Shown here: positions 61,555 through 64,000 of the stretch, piece after piece | Layout: every line of letters begins with the position of its first letter | Position numbering within the stretch: position 1 is the first letter of the stretch | Origin: Sediminicola sp035798135 | Lineage (GTDB): Bacteria > Bacteroidota > Bacteroidia > Flavobacteriales > Flavobacteriaceae | Direction: 5' to 3' | Length of the DNA stretch: 64,000 nucleotides | Assembly (NCBI GenBank): GCA_035798135.1 | Contig: JAPFBR010000002.1 | Location: 372,001 to 436,000, forward strand | Notes under the pieces: generated by a model | Database searches by the model: none | Seen by the model: the letters and a program-made list of their open reading frames with translations, nothing else | What the model was told of the DNA's origin: nothing | Made by a program: the position numbers and the translations under genes

Positions 61555-62754
61555 ATGAACCAACCTTCTTCGCCTTTTAGCAAGCAACAATTACTGCCCC
61601 AAGAAGAAACTTTAGAAGTTTTAAGACAAAAAGGAGAGCTCTATATAGGGATTCCCAAGGAAAACCAATTCCAAGAAAAACGTATTTGTTTAACTCCAGA
61701 TGCCGTAAATGCCATTACCGCCCATGGGCATCGCGTTTTAATTGAATCTGGAGCTGGGGAAGGGGCCAATTATTCAGATATTGAATATTCCAATGCCGGG
61801 GGAGAAATTACCAGGGATACCAAAAAAGTGTTTTCATGCCCCCTTATCCTAAAGGTAGAACCGCCCACCCAATCAGAAATACAATTATTAAATCCGCAGG
61901 CAACCATTATTTCTGCCCTACAGATAAAAACGCAATCAAAAATATATTTTGAGGAACTGGCCAAGAAACGGGTCACTGCCATTGCATTTGAGTATATCTT
62001 GGATGACGACGGTAAATATCCGGCCGTACGGTCGTTGAGTGAAATTGCAGGGATTTCCTCCGTTTTGGTAGCTTCCGAAATAATGGCAGCCACCAATAAG
62101 GGAAACGGACTTATGTTTGGTAACATAAGTGGGGTTCCTCCTGTAGAAGTGGTCATTATAGGCGCAGGTACAGTAGGTGAATTTGCCGCCAGATCCGCAA
62201 TTGGTTTGGGGGCCAACGTAAAGGTGTTTGATAATTCCATTACTAAGCTTAGAAATATACAGACCAATTTAAGACAAACGGTTTACACCTCTACGATACA
62301 GCCCAAGAACCTTCTAAAGGCCCTAAAACGATGTGATGTGGCCATTGGAGCTACTCGCGGTAAGGATAGATCCCCTATTGTGGTAACAAGTACCATGGTG
62401 GAACACATGAAAAAAGGAGCGGTGATCATAGATGTCAGTATTGATATGGGTGGCTGTTTTGAAACCAGTGAAATAACTACCCACGATAAGCCTACCCGAG
62501 AAAAATTTGGGGTCATCCATTATGGGGTTCCCAATATACCTTCCAGGTATCCTAAAACTTCTTCCATTTCCATCAGTAATATCTTTACGCCCTATCTTTT
62601 GAAAATTGGGGAAGATGGTGGACTTGAAAATTCCTTGAGATTTGATAAAGGACTGAGAAATGGCCTATATTTGTACCACGGTATTTTGACCAACAAATCG
62701 GTTGGGGAATGGTACGACCTTTCTTATAGCGATATCAATTTTCTTATTTTTTAA
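61555..62754 (+). CDS. ald: Alanine dehydrogenase
   Basis: The 399-residue protein belongs to the alanine dehydrogenase / NAD(P) transhydrogenase alpha family and reversibly deaminates alanine to pyruvate with NAD. The N-terminal domain begins IGIPKENQFQEKRICLTPDAV, and the NAD loop is VVIIGAGTVGEFAARSA. The KVEPPTQSE segment and the MKKGAVIIDVSIDMGGCFETS active-site region are conserved. It lies 3 bases from the DUF4258 gene. Bacteroidetes have long forms of this enzyme, as here. Confidence 0.93.
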   Translation: MNQPSSPFSKQQLLPQEETLEVLRQKGELYIGIPKENQFQEKRICLTPDAVNAITAHGHRVLIESGAGEGANYSDIEYSNAGGEITRDTKKVFSCPLILKVEPPTQSEIQLLNPQATIISALQIKTQSKIYFEELAKKRVTAIAFEYILDDDGKYPAVRSLSEIAGISSVLVASEIMAATNKGNGLMFGNISGVPPVEVVIIGAGTVGEFAARSAIGLGANVKVFDNSITKLRNIQTNLRQTVYTSTIQPKNLLKALKRCDVAIGATRGKDRSPIVVTSTMVEHMKKGAVIIDVSIDMGGCFETSEITTHDKPTREKFGVIHYGVPNIPSRYPKTSSISISNIFTPYLLKIGEDGGLENSLRFDKGLRNGLYLYHGILTNKSVGEWYDLSYSDINFLIF

Positions 62755-62757
62755 TGT

Positions 62758-63153
62758 ATGGCATTTTTAAAACGACTTGGCTTCTTTTTGGTCGGTCTTT
62801 CTATTGGAATCGTTTTTCTTACCTTCTTTTTTAAGAAAAAAACGGAAGAAACGGGCACGGAGTTCTGTTATTTTCCCAACTGTAGGGTATTAAAGGACTT
62901 AAGATCCAAGCCCCTCACCTATTCCGAGGACATCAAAGATCTTTTAGCCTCCAATGAATTGGATTCCTTGGATATCAATAGCTTTTTTAGAAATGGAGAA
63001 ATAGATTTTGGCAAAAGCAATGCGAAGTCGGTACCTTGTCGTACTTATGTTATAGAAGGTGCCATAAAAGACAAAAAGGCAATTTTGGAAGTTAAAAATT
63101 GCCCTTCTAAAGTTATTGTGGAACGGATTACCAAGTTCCATCAAATCAATTGA
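62758..63153 (+). CDS. DUF4258 family protein
   Basis: The 131-residue protein has a membrane helix (about 5-23) and a DUF4258-like domain (about 35-120) with FPNCRVLKDLRSKPLTYSEDIKDLL and the C-terminal AILEVKNCPSKVIVERI. The family is of unknown function. It follows ald by 3 bases and converges on the proline dehydrogenase gene, an order that is common in Flavobacteriia. Confidence 0.8.
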   Translation: MAFLKRLGFFLVGLSIGIVFLTFFFKKKTEETGTEFCYFPNCRVLKDLRSKPLTYSEDIKDLLASNELDSLDINSFFRNGEIDFGKSNAKSVPCRTYVIEGAIKDKKAILEVKNCPSKVIVERITKFHQIN

Positions 63154-63164
63154 TCCATCCTAAA

Positions 63165-64000
63165 TTAAATTTTTCTTCGGGTACGCTCCTTTTTCAATAG
63201 GGTAAGTTCCCTCGTTGTCTGTCCAGCAACAGACGTATTTTCCTCTGCCCTTCTTATAAGGTAGGGCATTACATCCCTAACAGGTCCAAATGGCAAGTAC
63301 TTGGCTACATTGTAACCATGGGCAGCCAGATTGAAGGAGATATTATCGCTCATACCATATAATTGTCCGAACCAGATTCTAGGGTCATTATTGGGAATGT
63401 TCATTTTCTCCATTAACTCCATTAACTTATAACAGCTCAATTCGTTATGTGTACCCGAGAAAAGGGCGATTTTGTCCAGGTGTTCGATAATATATTCTAT
63501 TGCGGCATCAAAATTCTCATCGGTCGCCCTTTTAGATGGACATATAGGGGTAGGATACCCTTGCTCCTCTGCCCTATCATTTTCTTTTTCCATATAGGCA
63601 CCTCGTACCACCTTCACCCCTATTATAAAGCCTTTTTCTTGTGCTTTTTGATGCAATTTTTTTAGGTAATCCATCCTATCGTTACGATACATTTGCAAGG
63701 TGTTGAAAACGATGGGTTTTTCTTTGTTGTATTTTACCATCAAATCTTCCACCAAACTATCCGCCGCATCCTGCATCCAACTTTCTTCCCCATCAATCAA
63801 AAGTGCCACATCCATATCATGGGCCTTCTTACATACTTTGTCAAATCGCTTGATAATACGCTGCCACTCCTGCTCTTCAGCTTCAGTCAAGGTCTTTCCT
63901 TCCCCAATTTTTTGATAGATCGCAAAACGACCAAAAGCAGTAGGTTTAAAAACCGCGTAAGGTATCCCCTCTTTTTCTTTCACAAAATTGAGAATCTCCA
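63165..64000 (-). CDS. Proline dehydrogenase, C-terminal part (cut by window edge)
   Basis: FAD-dependent proline dehydrogenase oxidises proline to pyrroline-5-carboxylate at the membrane. The frame is open to the right edge; a GTG at 63983 is internal rather than a start, since the upstream codons (EILNF) continue the family pattern. Visible parts are FKPTAFGRFAI, the active-site barrel strands with VLLIDGEESWMQ and GVKVVRGAYMEKEN, and the C-terminal RRAEENTSVAGQT, with the conserved Arg pair that binds proline. The N-terminal half lies outside the window. Confidence 0.93.
   Translation of the reverse strand, partial: EILNFVKEKEGIPYAVFKPTAFGRFAIYQKIGEGKTLTEAEEQEWQRIIKRFDKVCKKAHDMDVALLIDGEESWMQDAADSLVEDLMVKYNKEKPIVFNTLQMYRNDRMDYLKKLHQKAQEKGFIIGVKVVRGAYMEKENDRAEEQGYPTPICPSKRATDENFDAAIEYIIEHLDKIALFSGTHNELSCYKLMELMEKMNIPNNDPRIWFGQLYGMSDNISFNLAAHGYNVAKYLPFGPVRDVMPYLIRRAEENTSVAGQTTRELTLLKKERTRRKI

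Overview
The window is low-GC chromosomal DNA from a member of the Bacteroidetes, almost certainly the family Flavobacteriaceae. The support is the gene content and order: a short RpoD/SigA-type sigma factor, a fused LpxC/FabZ, PorX of the type IX secretion system next to tsaE, the ald - DUF4258 - proline dehydrogenase run, DUF6155, and start regions without Shine-Dalgarno sequences. Two upstream regions also carry Bacteroidetes-type promoters (TTG ... TAnnTTTG). I saw no rRNA, tRNA, insertion sequence or CRISPR array. Most of the window is well-packed core genome with a few accessory patches.

Layout. 1-5.2 kb holds an edge-truncated CxxCH lipoprotein, pirin, a serine hydrolase, a stand-alone BLUF photoreceptor, an SRPBCC protein, a DUF2007 protein and a one-domain DEAD-like ATPase, flanked by two copies of a ~155-bp intergenic repeat. 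5.2-11.6 kb holds menB, a glycosyltransferase, an SF2 helicase, a hydroxyacid dehydrogenase, DUF6155 and an rpoD-type sigma factor. 11.6-21.9 kb is a minus-strand operon: hybrid histidine kinase, response regulator, HEAT-repeat membrane protein, processive GT2, membrane sulfatase-fold protein with TPR tail and YaiO-type outer-membrane barrel, followed by two tiny paralogous ORFs of 32-33 codons. It looks like a synthase-dependent exopolysaccharide system with its own two-component control.

22-37 kb holds a dipeptidase, a thioesterase, a LolA-like protein, a large BNR-repeat exoprotein, cysE-cysM, corA, truA, a small 4-TM protein preceded by a 64-bp tandem repeat, a MoxR ATPase/VWA pair and DUF1853. 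37.3-45.3 kb is a complete histidine operon in the order hisG-D-C-B-H-(GNAT)-A-F-IE on the minus strand, headed by a leader peptide with five consecutive His codons and an attenuator hairpin. 45.4-55 kb holds a prohibitin-like protein, a VWA-like membrane protein, fabG, sucD, an lpxD paralog, efp, lpxA, lpxC/fabZ and lpxD (lipid A initiation).

55-64 kb holds an HD hydrolase, porX, tsaE, a ~3-kb accessory patch (phage-repressor-like HTH protein, a duplicated 4-TM protein, a 48-aa lipoprotein, a single 4-TM protein), then ald, DUF4258 and an edge-truncated proline dehydrogenase. The 4-TM module in this patch is the same family as the small membrane protein at 33.2 kb.

The least explained and most interesting items are the two microprotein ORFs at 11.6-11.8 kb, the polysaccharide operon they follow, the 4-TM module family and the paired intergenic repeats at 4.0 and 5.1 kb.
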